Origin: Candidatus Polarisedimenticolia bacterium
GTDB lineage: Bacteria > Acidobacteriota > Polarisedimenticolia > Gp22-AA2 > AA152
DNA length: 64,000 nt
Direction: 5' to 3'
NCBI GenBank assembly: GCA_036004685.1
Contig: DASYRE010000031.1
Span: 186,001 to 250,000, forward strand
The translations under genes and the position numbers were made by a program. Numbering within the stretch: the first letter of the stretch is position 1; every line of letters starts with the position of its first letter. The notes beneath the pieces were generated by a model. The model saw only the letters and a list, made by a program, of their open reading frames with translations. It had not been told where the DNA came from and made no database searches. Positions 17,223 through 26,494 of the stretch are shown one piece after another.

Positions 17223-17777
17223 ATGCGGCGTCAAACGTGGCTGGCGATGCTCGCGCTGCTCGTCGTCGCGGCCTTGCCCGCTCTGGCGGGCCATGAAGGC
17301 CACCAGAAATGCACCCACACCACCCAGGAATGCCTGGATGCGATGGCGTCGAAGATGAAGAACAGCGGCTGGGTGGGCGTCGAGCTGGAGATCAACGAGG
17401 AGAATTACCTGATGACGGTGAAGAAGGTCGTGCCCAACAGCCCGGCCGAGGCCGCCGGCATCGAGGTCGGGGACGTCCTCTTCGCGCTTAACGGCGTGAA
17501 GTTCGCGAAGGAGAACGAGGAAGCGATCAAGCAGGTGAAGAAGGACTGGCAGCCCGGCCAGACGGTGACCTACACCCTGAAGCGCAACGGCCTGGACAAG
17601 CAGGTGGACGTGACGCTCGCTCCGATGCCGGCCGACGTTCTGGCGGCCTGGATCGGGAACCACATGATGGAGCACGTCTCGACGGACATCGCCGAGAAGG
17701 GCGACAAGACCGATCTCAAAGCGGCCGAGAAGGCCGATCTCAAGGACAAGGCCGCGCTGGGCAAGAAGACGAAGTAA
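17223..17777 (+). CDS. Periplasmic PDZ-domain protein
   Basis: A 184-residue exported protein with signal peptide MRRQTWLAMLALLVVAALPALAG and a His-rich mature start (GHEGHQKCTH). Residues ~48-125 are a PDZ domain (WVGVELEI, VVPNSPAEAAGIEVGDVLFALNGV) of the kind that binds C-terminal tails in HtrA and RseP-like proteins, but no protease domain is attached. The C-terminal third is Lys/Asp-rich and looks unstructured. GGAAGGAGAT precedes the ATG. It is divergent from the kinase-regulator operon and followed by a strong terminator, so it is its own transcription unit. Confidence 0.82.
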   Translation: MRRQTWLAMLALLVVAALPALAGHEGHQKCTHTTQECLDAMASKMKNSGWVGVELEINEENYLMTVKKVVPNSPAEAAGIEVGDVLFALNGVKFAKENEEAIKQVKKDWQPGQTVTYTLKRNGLDKQVDVTLAPMPADVLAAWIGNHMMEHVSTDIAEKGDKTDLKAAEKADLKDKAALGKKTK

Positions 17778-17794
17778 CGAGAAGCCGTACCGAC

Positions 17795-17866
17795 CCGGCG
17801 GGCGCCCCCCGACCTCACCCACTCACCCCCCCAGGCCCACCCGGGGGAAGGCGCCCGCCGGTTTTT
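17795..17866 (+). terminator. Rho-independent terminator after the PDZ gene
   Basis: A perfect 12-bp stem CCGGCGGGCGCC (17795-17806) pairs with 17850-17861 and is followed directly by TTTTT. The 43-base loop holds a run of C and a run of G that can pair internally. Confidence 0.85.
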
Positions 17867-18153
17867 CTTGTCGAGCGCCTCCCGGCGCCGAAAGTTACGA
17901 TCCGCCCGAGAGCCTGCCTCGACCCAGACCGTCACGCAGCCCGCGACTCGAGGATCTCAGGAGCCCCCCCTCTGGCCCCTTCACTATTGCCTCGACATGA
18001 CCCAGTTCGCCCGGATCACCGGCCTGGGATCGCCGTAGGGTTGGATTGACTCACGCGGCGGAATGCCGATAATGACGCCAGGCCGGCTCGGCGGGCCGGT
18101 CGTCACCTTCCGGCACCAAGCGCGCGCCGCCCGTTCCCAAGGAGCAGGCTTTC
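17867..18153 (+). promoter_or_regulatory. metK upstream region with sigma-70-type promoter at 18046-18073
   Basis: The promoter is TTGACT (18046-18051), a 16-base spacer, then GATAAT (18068-18073). The ~75-base leader that follows contains the GC-rich hairpin-forming CCGGCTCGGCGGGCCGG and ends with AAGGAG before metK. I looked for SAM riboswitch features and found none. The part from 17867 to about 18040 holds nothing I can name. Confidence 0.7.
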
Positions 18154-19308
18154 ATGGCTACCCGGCTCGTCGTCAAGCCCAAAGGCTCGCGGGAGGCCTC
18201 GAACTCGGTTCATTACCGTTTCACCTCCGAGTCGGTCACGGAGGGGCATCCCGACAAGGTCTGCGACTACGTGGCCGATTCGATCCTGGACGCGTGTCTC
18301 GCCCAGGACCGGCTCAGCCGCGTCGCCTGCGAGGTCCTCTGCAAGGAAGGGAACGTCGTGCTCGCCGGAGAGATCACCACGCGGGCGCGGGTCGATTACG
18401 AGGCGGCGGCCCGTCAGGCGATCCGGGAGATCGGCTACACGGATCCGGCGGAGCCCTTTCACGCCGACGGGGTCCGGATCACCCGCTTCCTCACCGAGCA
18501 GTCCCCGGAGATCTCCCAGGGAGTCCTGGGGACCGATCCGAAGGTCGATCAGGGAGCGGGCGACCAGGGAATCATGTTCGGCTACGCGACGGACGAGACT
18601 CCGGAGCTGATGCCGCTTCCCATCTTCCTCGCCCACCGGCTGTCGCTCACGCTGTCCCGCGATCGCCACGAGGGCCGCCAGCCGTGGCTCCGCCCCGACG
18701 GAAAGACGCAAGTCTCGGTGATCTACGAGGGCGGGTCGCCGCGGGAGGTGTGCGACGTCCTCGTCTCCACGCAGCACGCGGCTTCCGCCGTCCGGGACGA
18801 GATCCGGGCCTACGTGGCGGGCGATCTCGCGTCGCGCGCCCTGGGCTCCTGGCACCACGCGGGGATCCGGTTCGAGGCGAACCCGACCGGCAGCTTCGTC
18901 CATGGCGGGCCGTCCGCCGACTGCGGGGTGACGGGAAGGAAGATCATCGTCGACTCCTACGGCGGCGCGGCGCGTCACGGCGGCGGCGCGTTCAGTGGAA
19001 AGGATCCCTCCAAGGTCGACCGCAGCGGAGCCTACTTCGCCCGCTTCGTGGCGCGGCAGGTGGTGCAGGAAGGGCTCGCGCGGGCGGCCGAGGTGCAGGT
19101 CGCCTACGCGATCGGAGTGGCGAAGCCGATGGCGGTGAAAGTGGAGACGTTCGGCACGGGCGATCCGCGGGCGGCGGCGCGCTTCGTCGAGAATTTCGAT
19201 TTCCGCCCCGCCGCGATCATCGAGCGGCTGGATCTCCTCCGCCCGATCTACCGCCAGACCACGAACTACGGCCATTTCGGCCGGCCGGGCCTTCCCTGGG
19301 AGATCTGA
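18154..19308 (+). CDS. metK: S-adenosylmethionine synthetase
   Basis: A 384-residue cytoplasmic enzyme that makes S-adenosylmethionine from methionine and ATP. Signature elements are FTSESVTEGHPDK (ATP-binding, residues 23-35), GAGDQGIMFG (134-143) and the P-loop-like GGGAFSGKDPSKVDRS in the C-terminal half. The length matches the family. It has its own promoter and an AAGGAG ribosome site. The product feeds, among others, the methyltransferase RsmH encoded in this window. It ends convergently against the helicase gene. Confidence 0.98.
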   Translation: MATRLVVKPKGSREASNSVHYRFTSESVTEGHPDKVCDYVADSILDACLAQDRLSRVACEVLCKEGNVVLAGEITTRARVDYEAAARQAIREIGYTDPAEPFHADGVRITRFLTEQSPEISQGVLGTDPKVDQGAGDQGIMFGYATDETPELMPLPIFLAHRLSLTLSRDRHEGRQPWLRPDGKTQVSVIYEGGSPREVCDVLVSTQHAASAVRDEIRAYVAGDLASRALGSWHHAGIRFEANPTGSFVHGGPSADCGVTGRKIIVDSYGGAARHGGGAFSGKDPSKVDRSGAYFARFVARQVVQEGLARAAEVQVAYAIGVAKPMAVKVETFGTGDPRAAARFVENFDFRPAAIIERLDLLRPIYRQTTNYGHFGRPGLPWEI

Positions 19309-19329
19309 CCGGCGCTGGTGGTGTGGTGT

Positions 19330-20616
19330 CTAGCGGCTTCGCTGGCTCCGGGAATGCCGCGTGGCGCCCCAGGATCGCCGCGCCGAGGGCCCGGCGGGAC
19401 GCCCGGGCGAGCGGACCGATTGCCGGCCTCGCTGGGCGCGCATCGCCGCCAGGCGATCGCGCAGAGGAATCTCCAGCTGCTCCGCGGCCTTCCGGGAATA
19501 ATCGAAGCCGGGAAGCGTGACCCGGGGGAGCTGCTTGCCGACGGCCCGCTCGATGGCCCGCAGCTCGGGCTCCTCTTCCTGCGAGACAAAGGTGTAGGCT
19601 TCGCCCACCGCCTCGGCCCGCGCCGTGCGCCCGACGCGGTGAATGTAATCCTCCGGCTGGCCAGGCACGTCGAAATTCACCACGTGACTGAGAGCCTCGA
19701 CGTCGATCCCCCGCGCCGCGATGTCGGTCGCGACCAGCAGCCGGTACTTCCCGTCCTTGAATCCGGCCAGCGCTTCCCGGCGTTGCGACTGGGAGCGGTT
19801 GCCGTGGATTCTCGCCGCCGAGACCCCCTGCCGGACGAGAAAGTCGGCCAGGCGGTTCGCCCGGTGCTTGGTGCGGGTGAAGGCGATCACGCTGCGGATC
19901 TCGCCGCGCTTGAGAAGCTCCAGCAGCAACGAGGACTTGAGATGCTGCGGCACGGGATAGACGGCGTGGGTGATCCCCACCGCGGGCGCCGACTTGCGTT
20001 CCAGGTTGATCATGACCGGGTTCTTGAGCATCTCCCGCGACAGCCCCACGATCGGAGCCGGAAGCGTCGCCGAGAAGAACAGCGTCTGACTCCTCGGTGG
20101 AAGGTGGCGCAGGACGCGCCGGATGTCCGGCAGAAAACCCATGTCGAGCATCCGATCGGCTTCGTCCAGAACCAGGACCTCGAGGCCCGCCAGCTTCGCG
20201 TAGGGAAACCGGAAGTGATCGAGCAGCCGGCCCGGGGTCGCGACAATCACGTCGACGCCGCTGCGAAACGCGTGCTCCTGGGGCCCCATGCCCACTCCCC
20301 CGTACACCGCCGCGCCGGTGAGCGGCGTGTGCACCGCCAGCTCGTCGAGGTGCTCCCCGATCTGCGCCGCCAGCTCGCGCGTCGGCGTGAGGATCAGGGC
20401 GCGGGTGGTCCGGCGCGGCTTCGCCATGAGACGGTTGAGGATCGGGAGCAGAAACGCCGCGGTCTTGCCGCTTCCCGTCATGGCGCACGCCAGGACGTCG
20501 CGCCCCTCCATGGCCGGAGGGATCGCGTCTTTCTGAATGGGGGTGGGGCGGGTGAAGCCGAGCTCCTTGATTCCCCGCTGGAGATCGTGGTGCAGACCGA
20601 ATTCTGTGAAGGGCAT
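19330..20616 (-). CDS. DEAD-box ATP-dependent RNA helicase (RhlE-like)
   Basis: A 428-residue helicase. The Q motif (FTRPTPIQ, ending Gln28), Walker A AMTGSGKT (45-52), PTREL, DEAD (151-154) and SAT (182-184) are all present, followed by the second RecA domain with HRVGRTARA. The ~70-residue basic tail (Arg/Ser/Pro-rich) probably binds RNA, as in RhlE-type proteins involved in ribosome assembly or RNA turnover. The ATG at 20616 with AAGGAAAG just upstream is preferred; the frame extends to 20670 without a ribosome site. Confidence 0.94.
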   Translation of the reverse strand: MPFTEFGLHHDLQRGIKELGFTRPTPIQKDAIPPAMEGRDVLACAMTGSGKTAAFLLPILNRLMAKPRRTTRALILTPTRELAAQIGEHLDELAVHTPLTGAAVYGGVGMGPQEHAFRSGVDVIVATPGRLLDHFRFPYAKLAGLEVLVLDEADRMLDMGFLPDIRRVLRHLPPRSQTLFFSATLPAPIVGLSREMLKNPVMINLERKSAPAVGITHAVYPVPQHLKSSLLLELLKRGEIRSVIAFTRTKHRANRLADFLVRQGVSAARIHGNRSQSQRREALAGFKDGKYRLLVATDIAARGIDVEALSHVVNFDVPGQPEDYIHRVGRTARAEAVGEAYTFVSQEEEPELRAIERAVGKQLPRVTLPGFDYSRKAAEQLEIPLRDRLAAMRAQRGRQSVRSPGRPAGPSARRSWGATRHSRSQRSR

Positions 20617-20940
20617 CTTTCCTTTCGTGAAGCGGCGCTCACGCTCGAACGCGATCGAACCGCTCTTCAATCCGACGTTTTGATTTAGGGAACGGAGGAG
20701 TCGCCGGAGGTGCCGCCGTTCAGGCTCGTTGAGCCGTCGTATCAGTTCCGCGCAGCGTGGAAATCAACCTTGGAGGAGAGGCTTTCCTTGATGCGAGGCG
20801 GATAGCATGGCAGATCTCGCCTCATTTTGCAAGCCTTCTTGCGCCGGCGGCGCGGCGCCGGTCCTCCGGGGGGCGTTTCGGCGGGAGGGCGCCGCCCCCG
20901 CGATCCGCTGGAAAAAGGGCGGTCCGCGGGGTCGGGAAGG
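20617..20940 (-). other. Non-coding gap between gatB and the helicase gene
   Basis: This 324-base stretch separates two minus-strand genes. It holds GC-rich inverted sequence near 20838-20860 (GCGCCGGCGGCGCGGCGCCGG) that could fold after gatB, but no T-run follows. No gene or promoter stands out. Confidence 0.4.
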
Positions 20941-22371
20941 CTAGGCTCCCCGCAGCTTCTCCTTGAGCAGCTTCTGGACGACCACGGGGTTCCCCTTGCC
21001 CTGGGTCGCCTTCATCACCTGCCCCATGAAGAAGCCGAACGTGGCCTCCTTGCCGGAGCGGTATTGGGCGAGAGGACCGGGATGGGCGGCGATCACTTTC
21101 TCGATGATCGCGAGCAGTTCCGGCTCGTCGCTCACCTGCGTCAGGCCCCTTGCCCGGACGATTTCCTCCGGCGATCGCCGGCTGCGCCACATCTCCTCGA
21201 ACACCTCCTTGGCGAGCGTCCCGCTGAGCGTGCCGGCGCTCACCAGGCCGATCAGCGCCGCCAGGCGCTCGGCGGGAACGGGGCAGTCTGCGATCTCCGC
21301 CTTCTCCTCCTTCAGCCTCCGCAGGACCTCACCCATCACCCAGTTGCTCGCTCCCTTCGGGTTTCCGGAGGCCCGCGCGGCCGTCTCGAAATAGTCGCAG
21401 AGGCCCGAGCTGGAAGTGAGCACGTCGGCGTCGTAGGCGGGAAGGCCGTATTCCCGCACCAGGCGGTCCTTCCGGGCCAAAGGCAATTCAGGCAGAGCGC
21501 GGCGGATCTCCTCGATCCAGGGGTCGGAGACGATCAGGGGAAGCAGATCGGGCTCCGGAAAGTAGCGGTAGTCGTGCGCCTCCTCCTTGCTGCGCATCGA
21601 GGAGGTGACGCCGGTGTCGGGGCTGTAGAGGCGGCTCTCCTGGGTCAGTTTCCCGCCCGTCCGCAGGATTTCGCCCTGCCGCTCGATCTCGTACTGCAGG
21701 GCCCGCTGGATGAACTTGAACGAGTTGAGGTTCTTCAGCTCGATCTTGGTGCCCAGCTCCTTGCGGCCGGCCGGCCGTACCGAGACGTTGGCGTCGCAAC
21801 GCAGCGAGCCTTCCTCCATATTGCCGTCGCAGACGCCGAGGTAGAGCAGGAGGGTCCGCAGCGCCGAGAGGTAGGCGTGCGCCTCCTCGGGCGAGGCGAT
21901 GTCGGGCTCGCTGACGATCTCGATGAGAGGCACCCCGGCCCGGTTCAAGTCGACGTAGGTCCGATCGTCGGCGTGGTGGATCGACTTCCCGGCGTCCTCC
22001 TCGAGATGGATCCGGGTCAGGCCGATGCGCTTGCGGGCGCCGGACGTCTCGATGGTGATCGCGCCTCCCGTGCACAGCGGCCGGTCGTACATCGAGATCT
22101 GGTATCCCTTGGGAAGGTCGGGATAGAAATAGTTCTTCCGGGCGAAAAGGCTGCGCGGCTGAATCTCGCAGCCCACGGCGAGGCCGACCTTCACGGCGTA
22201 CTCGACCGCCTTCTTGTTCAGGACCGGCAGGACCCCGGGCATTCCCAGGCAGACCGGGCAGGTATTGTGGTTCGGAGGGTTTCCGAATTGGGTCGTGCAC
22301 CCGCAGAAGATCTTGCTCTGGGTCAGGAGCTGGGCGTGCACTTCGAGCCCGATGACCGGCTCAAATTCCAT
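20941..22371 (-). CDS. gatB: Aspartyl/glutamyl-tRNA(Asn/Gln) amidotransferase subunit B
   Basis: A 476-residue subunit that activates Glu-tRNA(Gln) or Asp-tRNA(Asn) for amidation by GatA. The start [12 protein letters not shown] is diagnostic, followed by the zinc-type CGC/CPVC pair ([21 protein letters not shown]), [28 protein letters not shown] and CDANVSVRP. The C-terminal YqeY-like helical domain ends [16 protein letters not shown]. gatA and gatC are not adjacent, so the GatCAB genes are dispersed. A minus-strand TGCTATAAT (22419-22427) is a good extended -10 about 50 bases upstream. Confidence 0.97.
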   Translation of the reverse strand: MEFEPVIGLEVHAQLLTQSKIFCGCTTQFGNPPNHNTCPVCLGMPGVLPVLNKKAVEYAVKVGLAVGCEIQPRSLFARKNYFYPDLPKGYQISMYDRPLCTGGAITIETSGARKRIGLTRIHLEEDAGKSIHHADDRTYVDLNRAGVPLIEIVSEPDIASPEEAHAYLSALRTLLLYLGVCDGNMEEGSLRCDANVSVRPAGRKELGTKIELKNLNSFKFIQRALQYEIERQGEILRTGGKLTQESRLYSPDTGVTSSMRSKEEAHDYRYFPEPDLLPLIVSDPWIEEIRRALPELPLARKDRLVREYGLPAYDADVLTSSSGLCDYFETAARASGNPKGASNWVMGEVLRRLKEEKAEIADCPVPAERLAALIGLVSAGTLSGTLAKEVFEEMWRSRRSPEEIVRARGLTQVSDEPELLAIIEKVIAAHPGPLAQYRSGKEATFGFFMGQVMKATQGKGNPVVVQKLLKEKLRGA

Positions 22372-22418
22372 CGTCGCTCCGGGGGTGGCGCGCGCTCGCA
22401 GGCGGCGGAAACCGCGGC

Positions 22419-22427
22419 ATTATAGCA
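22419..22427 (-). promoter_or_regulatory. Extended -10 promoter element for gatB
   Basis: The minus strand reads TGCTATAAT, a perfect -10 with the TG extension. No recognisable -35 is present, which is common for extended -10 promoters. Confidence 0.5.
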
Positions 22428-22625
22428 CCCGCCCGCGCGCTTCCGGGGCGGACGGAGCCGGCGCGCCTCCTTGCGAGCCCACGGAATTCGGCCGCCGGCG
22501 CGGCGGTGGGTGAGCTCGAGGCGCCGGCCTCGGGGAGCTTGGCGCGGCGCGGCACACCCGCGAGGCGTTGCGGGGCGGCCGCTCCAGGAGTACGATCCGG
22601 CGGTCGCCCCATCCCGGGAGAACTC

Positions 22626-25019
22626 ATGCGAAGGCTCGCTTTCGTCCCCATCGTCCTGTCTCTCTCGCTCCCCGCCGCCGGCACGGCGGCCCTCGCCGGC
22701 TTCGACGATCTCGAGAAATCGTTCGACGCCTATTACCGGACCGGCCTCGACACGGCGAACGTCGTCGCCGTGGAGAACCTGACTCTCCAGAAGGACGCCA
22801 TGACCCTGCTGCTCAAGAAAGGGGTCCTGGTGCCGATGCTGCCGATCGAAGGCGAGGTGACAGGGGCGATCTTCGTGGGCGAAGGAACCGCCTCGCTGAC
22901 GCCGCCGACGCCGATGGACGCCTGGTTCCTCAAGAAGAACTACGGCGCGCCGCAATTCTCGGAGAAGTTCACCGCTCTTTTCATGCGCTTCTCGGACGGG
23001 ACCGAGAAGAGCTTTCCCAAAGCTGCCCCGGGCACCGACACCACCACCGTTACGACCGGTCTGGACGCCATCGTGAAGGCTTTCAAGGAGCGCCAGGGGG
23101 TCGCCGACGGATGGCTCGGGACGTTCGACATGGACATGCACTATCTCGACAACCGCATCGGCGGAATCAAGGGCCAGGAGTTCTTCTACGCGCAGCTCCA
23201 GACGCAGAAATGGGGCTGGGTCACGTTCTCCTTCGATCTCGGCAAGGTCCTTGAGGTCAATCTGGGCCACGACCGGACCGTCGGAGCGTATCGGGACTAC
23301 CTGGCTTGGGCGGAGTTCCACCGCAAGGAGGACTATCAGCAGGGCCGCTACGTGATGATGCCGGCGGCGGACAGCAAGGACCTCATCGATGTCCTGCAGA
23401 CCGACATGGCGGTGTCGATCCCTACCACCAAGACCGTTGAGATCGACGCGAAGATCAGATTCAAGGCTCTGGCGCAGCCTGTCTCAGCCGTTCGGTTCGA
23501 TCTCGTGAACCAGTACGGCAATGTCTCCTGGAGGGACGCGTCCCGTCCCGTGAAAGTCGAGTCGGTCGAGGACGCGCAGGGCAACGTCCTTCCCCATCTG
23601 CACAAGCGCGACGAGCTTCTGATTCGTCTGAGCAAGCCGATCCAGGCCGGCGAGGAGTTCGTCGTCAGGGTTCGGGCGAAAGAGGACACCATCATCCAGG
23701 CGACCGCCGAATCCTACCTCCTTTACAACATCTACCCGTGGTACCCGCAATATCATTTCCCGTACGGAAGGACCTCCTTCGACTTCAACATCGAGATTCA
23801 AAAACCGCTGATCGCCGCCGGCTCGGGTCACGTGGTCCGGAGGTGGGAAAACAAGGAAACGAAGATGGATGGAGTGGAATTGAGGATGGACGAGCAGGTC
23901 GCCTCGCCCAGCATCCTCTTCGGACGTTTTCAAAACGAGACTGGGGTTCTCAACAGCGAGGTGTCCGGGCAACCCGTGAACGTCGGCGTTTACGCATTCC
24001 CCGTGCAGACCTACACCATCACGGATCCACAGGAACTCGAGGACATGGGACTCAAGACGCCCGTCAGCGGCACGATCACCATTCCTCAAGGAAAGATGAA
24101 GGGGATTCTCGAAGAAACCCAGAACGTCATCAAGCTGTACGAGAAGCTCTATGGCCCCTTCCCCTATCACGACCTCCAGGTTGCCCAGGCCTATCCAGGC
24201 TTCGGATATGGCCAGGGCCCTCCAGGCCTGGTCCAGCTGGACGGCTTCGCGTTCCAATCCCAAGCCGAGCTGGAAACGGATTTCCTTCACGAGTTCCTTT
24301 CTCACGAGGTGGGCCATCAATACTGGGGGAATTGCCTGGGAGAGGCCAACGATCGGGAGACGTGGCTTTCGGAAAGCTTTGCAGAGTACTCCGCCGGGCT
24401 GTACGTCCAGGCGCTCCTGGGTAACAGGCGATTCCAACAGAAAATGAATGATTGGAAGAAAAACGCCCGGCAGGCCGATCCGGTGGCCCCGATTGCGCTG
24501 GCGACCGCGGTGAGCGGGGACAACGCGGGAAAATACTACACGCAGCTGGTCTACGACAAAGGCCCGCTGGTGGTCCACATGATCCGGATGCAGATGGGGA
24601 ACGACAATTACGTCAAGGCGATGACCGGGCTCATGACGAAATACAGGCATCAGAACATCACGACCGAGATCCTCTCGAAGGAGCTGGGCCTCGTGACCAG
24701 GTACAACTGGGACTATTTCTTCGACCAGTGGTTCCGGGGGGTGGGGATTCCCGAGATTCACTGCAAATGGAAGGCGACGCCCAAGGACGGGAAATACCTG
24801 TTCGAGATGACCTTGAGCCAGAAGGACTCCGAGAATTTCAAGAAGATCCTGGCGCTGCCGGTCGTGTGGCACGGCGCGTCCAAGGAGCAGGTGGCCCAGA
24901 AGGACCTGCCGTTCGCCAAGCAGGGGCAGGTCGTGCAGGTGATGCTCCCGTTCGAGCCGAAGGGCGTGGAAGTGGATCCCAACCACAACCTCCTGGCCGA
25001 CATCGTCATGGACAAATGA
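22626..25019 (+). CDS. Secreted M1-type zinc metallopeptidase
   Basis: A 797-residue exported protein with a signal peptide (MRRLAFVPIVLSLSLPAAGTAALAG). The zinc site is complete: HEVGH at 560-564 and a third-ligand Glu583 in WLSESFAEY, giving HExxH-x18-E as in M1 aminopeptidases. The usual substrate-binding GxMEN motif is missing; the corresponding stretch reads GFGYGQGPPGLVQLDGF. The first ~260 residues are an extra N-terminal region of unknown function. It probably cleaves peptides in the periplasm or outside the cell, but aminopeptidase action is uncertain without GxMEN. The ATG at 22626 gives the signal peptide and follows GGGAGA. A longer frame from 22506 is less likely. Confidence 0.82.
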   Translation: MRRLAFVPIVLSLSLPAAGTAALAGFDDLEKSFDAYYRTGLDTANVVAVENLTLQKDAMTLLLKKGVLVPMLPIEGEVTGAIFVGEGTASLTPPTPMDAWFLKKNYGAPQFSEKFTALFMRFSDGTEKSFPKAAPGTDTTTVTTGLDAIVKAFKERQGVADGWLGTFDMDMHYLDNRIGGIKGQEFFYAQLQTQKWGWVTFSFDLGKVLEVNLGHDRTVGAYRDYLAWAEFHRKEDYQQGRYVMMPAADSKDLIDVLQTDMAVSIPTTKTVEIDAKIRFKALAQPVSAVRFDLVNQYGNVSWRDASRPVKVESVEDAQGNVLPHLHKRDELLIRLSKPIQAGEEFVVRVRAKEDTIIQATAESYLLYNIYPWYPQYHFPYGRTSFDFNIEIQKPLIAAGSGHVVRRWENKETKMDGVELRMDEQVASPSILFGRFQNETGVLNSEVSGQPVNVGVYAFPVQTYTITDPQELEDMGLKTPVSGTITIPQGKMKGILEETQNVIKLYEKLYGPFPYHDLQVAQAYPGFGYGQGPPGLVQLDGFAFQSQAELETDFLHEFLSHEVGHQYWGNCLGEANDRETWLSESFAEYSAGLYVQALLGNRRFQQKMNDWKKNARQADPVAPIALATAVSGDNAGKYYTQLVYDKGPLVVHMIRMQMGNDNYVKAMTGLMTKYRHQNITTEILSKELGLVTRYNWDYFFDQWFRGVGIPEIHCKWKATPKDGKYLFEMTLSQKDSENFKKILALPVVWHGASKEQVAQKDLPFAKQGQVVQVMLPFEPKGVEVDPNHNLLADIVMDK

Positions 25020-25021
25020 GT

Positions 25022-26494
25022 TTAGCCTGGCAAGGCCGCCCGCTGGCTCGCCAGCAGGTAGGCGCCGTTGACTCCCAGCAGCAGCAACGCCATAAGCAAA
25101 AGAGCGATCTCCGCGACCCGCACCGACCACCCTGACTGATTCGCTTTTCCCAGCAGGCCGGCGCCCACCAGGAGCCACAGGGCCATGATACTGGGCGGCG
25201 CAAAGAGGATGCAGCCCCGCCAGGCATAGAAAGTGACCATCGTCTGCCGGATCACGAGGATGGAGCCGAGCGTCGCCACCCGGAACAGGGTTTCGAAATC
25301 TCCGTCCTTCAGCCTCTGAATCAGGCCCCGACCCGAAACCACCAGAAGAACCAGCAGAAGACACTCATAGGCGAGGTTCGCAGGAGCCAAGGGCCGGAGG
25401 TTCTTCAGATCCCACATGTAGGCGGTGACCGGTCTCCAGGGCTGGGCGAGGATCGACATGACGAAGAACCGGTAGATCCCCGCCAGGTACGCGCGCGGGT
25501 CGAGCAGGCGGCTGAAATCGGAGTGGAAGACGAGGAAGTGATCCATGTGCGTCGCGAGGTTTGCCGAGGCGCTCGGGAAGAGCTTGTCCTCCCAGGTGGG
25601 ATAAAACGCCGGCCCCATGGACCCGCGCGCCGTGATCACCAGCAGGCAGAAGCCGACCAGAAGAGTCGCCGCGTAGACCGCGGCCTCCCGGAGGATCCCC
25701 GTGCCGCCTCGGCGGGTCGCTCGCAGGACGGCCGTCACTACGAACACCGGCGCGAGGTAGACGTTCTCGAGGCTCATGGATAGAGCGAGCAGGGTGAGCA
25801 ACGCCAGGATCGCGCCTTCGAAGACTCCGCCCGTCCGCGCATAGCGTCCGGCGCTTTCCAGGAAGAGCAGCAGGAACATCAGCGAGGCGAGGAAAGTCTC
25901 GAACAGGCTGGAGAAGGCCAGAATCGCCAGGGAAAAGGCGAAGACGCAGGTAAGCAGGAAAGCGATCCTCCGCAATCCCGCCGCGGCGACGGCGCCGAGC
26001 GCCCGGTGGAAAAGGACCACGGCAATCCAACCAATCAGGGCGGATTGCAGATAGAGGTATTCATGACCGAGGCGAGGCACGCCGAGCGCTTCCCCGAGGC
26101 GCTCCAGGTCCTTGAACGGAAAGGTGAGAATCGATACTCCGATGTGCCGCGGGCCCGTAGTGAAGCTCAGAGCGTCCTTCAGGTACCGGGCCATGTCGGA
26201 GCCGAAGAGATAGTCCATCCTCTCGGTCGTTTCCCGGTGAAAAAAGGAGAGCAAGTAGAAGAGGGGAAGGAAGAAGAGAAAAGGCGGAAATCCGCGCCCG
26301 AACGTCCCGCGACGCCTGAGGAAGGCCAGGAAAAAGGCCCAGAAGCAGAGATTGCACCCCAGCGAGGCGCCCTGGACTCTCGGCCCCAGCGCCAGGCTTC
26401 CGAGGATCGCGAGGAGCATCCCCGCCGGCAGAATCATTTCGAGAAGCTCGGGGCGGCGCGATGGTAGCGGCCGATCGCTCCCGCCGCCGCTCAT
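25022..26494 (-). CDS. Polytopic membrane protein of unknown function
   Basis: A 490-residue protein with about ten to twelve hydrophobic helices and an extracytoplasmic loop near residues 270-330 (RGSMGPAFYPTWEDKLFPSASANLATHMDHF). The layout recalls integral-membrane glycosyltransferase-like proteins, but no catalytic signature is clear, so no function is given. Its ATG overlaps the fadJ stop (ATGA, 26491-26494), making it the last gene of the regulator-thiolase-fadJ chain. It ends 2 bases from the convergent M1 peptidase gene. Confidence 0.75.
   Translation of the reverse strand: MSGGGSDRPLPSRRPELLEMILPAGMLLAILGSLALGPRVQGASLGCNLCFWAFFLAFLRRRGTFGRGFPPFLFFLPLFYLLSFFHRETTERMDYLFGSDMARYLKDALSFTTGPRHIGVSILTFPFKDLERLGEALGVPRLGHEYLYLQSALIGWIAVVLFHRALGAVAAAGLRRIAFLLTCVFAFSLAILAFSSLFETFLASLMFLLLFLESAGRYARTGGVFEGAILALLTLLALSMSLENVYLAPVFVVTAVLRATRRGGTGILREAAVYAATLLVGFCLLVITARGSMGPAFYPTWEDKLFPSASANLATHMDHFLVFHSDFSRLLDPRAYLAGIYRFFVMSILAQPWRPVTAYMWDLKNLRPLAPANLAYECLLLVLLVVSGRGLIQRLKDGDFETLFRVATLGSILVIRQTMVTFYAWRGCILFAPPSIMALWLLVGAGLLGKANQSGWSVRVAEIALLLMALLLLGVNGAYLLASQRAALPG

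Noticed and set aside
17867-18153. Possible SAM riboswitch before metK
   Set aside because: No recognisable SAM-I, SAM-II or SAH core sequence; a plain promoter plus short GC-rich leader explains the region.
22530-22570. TTGGCGCGGCGCGGC resembling a sigma-54 promoter before the M1 peptidase gene
   Set aside because: The -12 part lacks TTGC, and the match is explained by GC-rich sequence.
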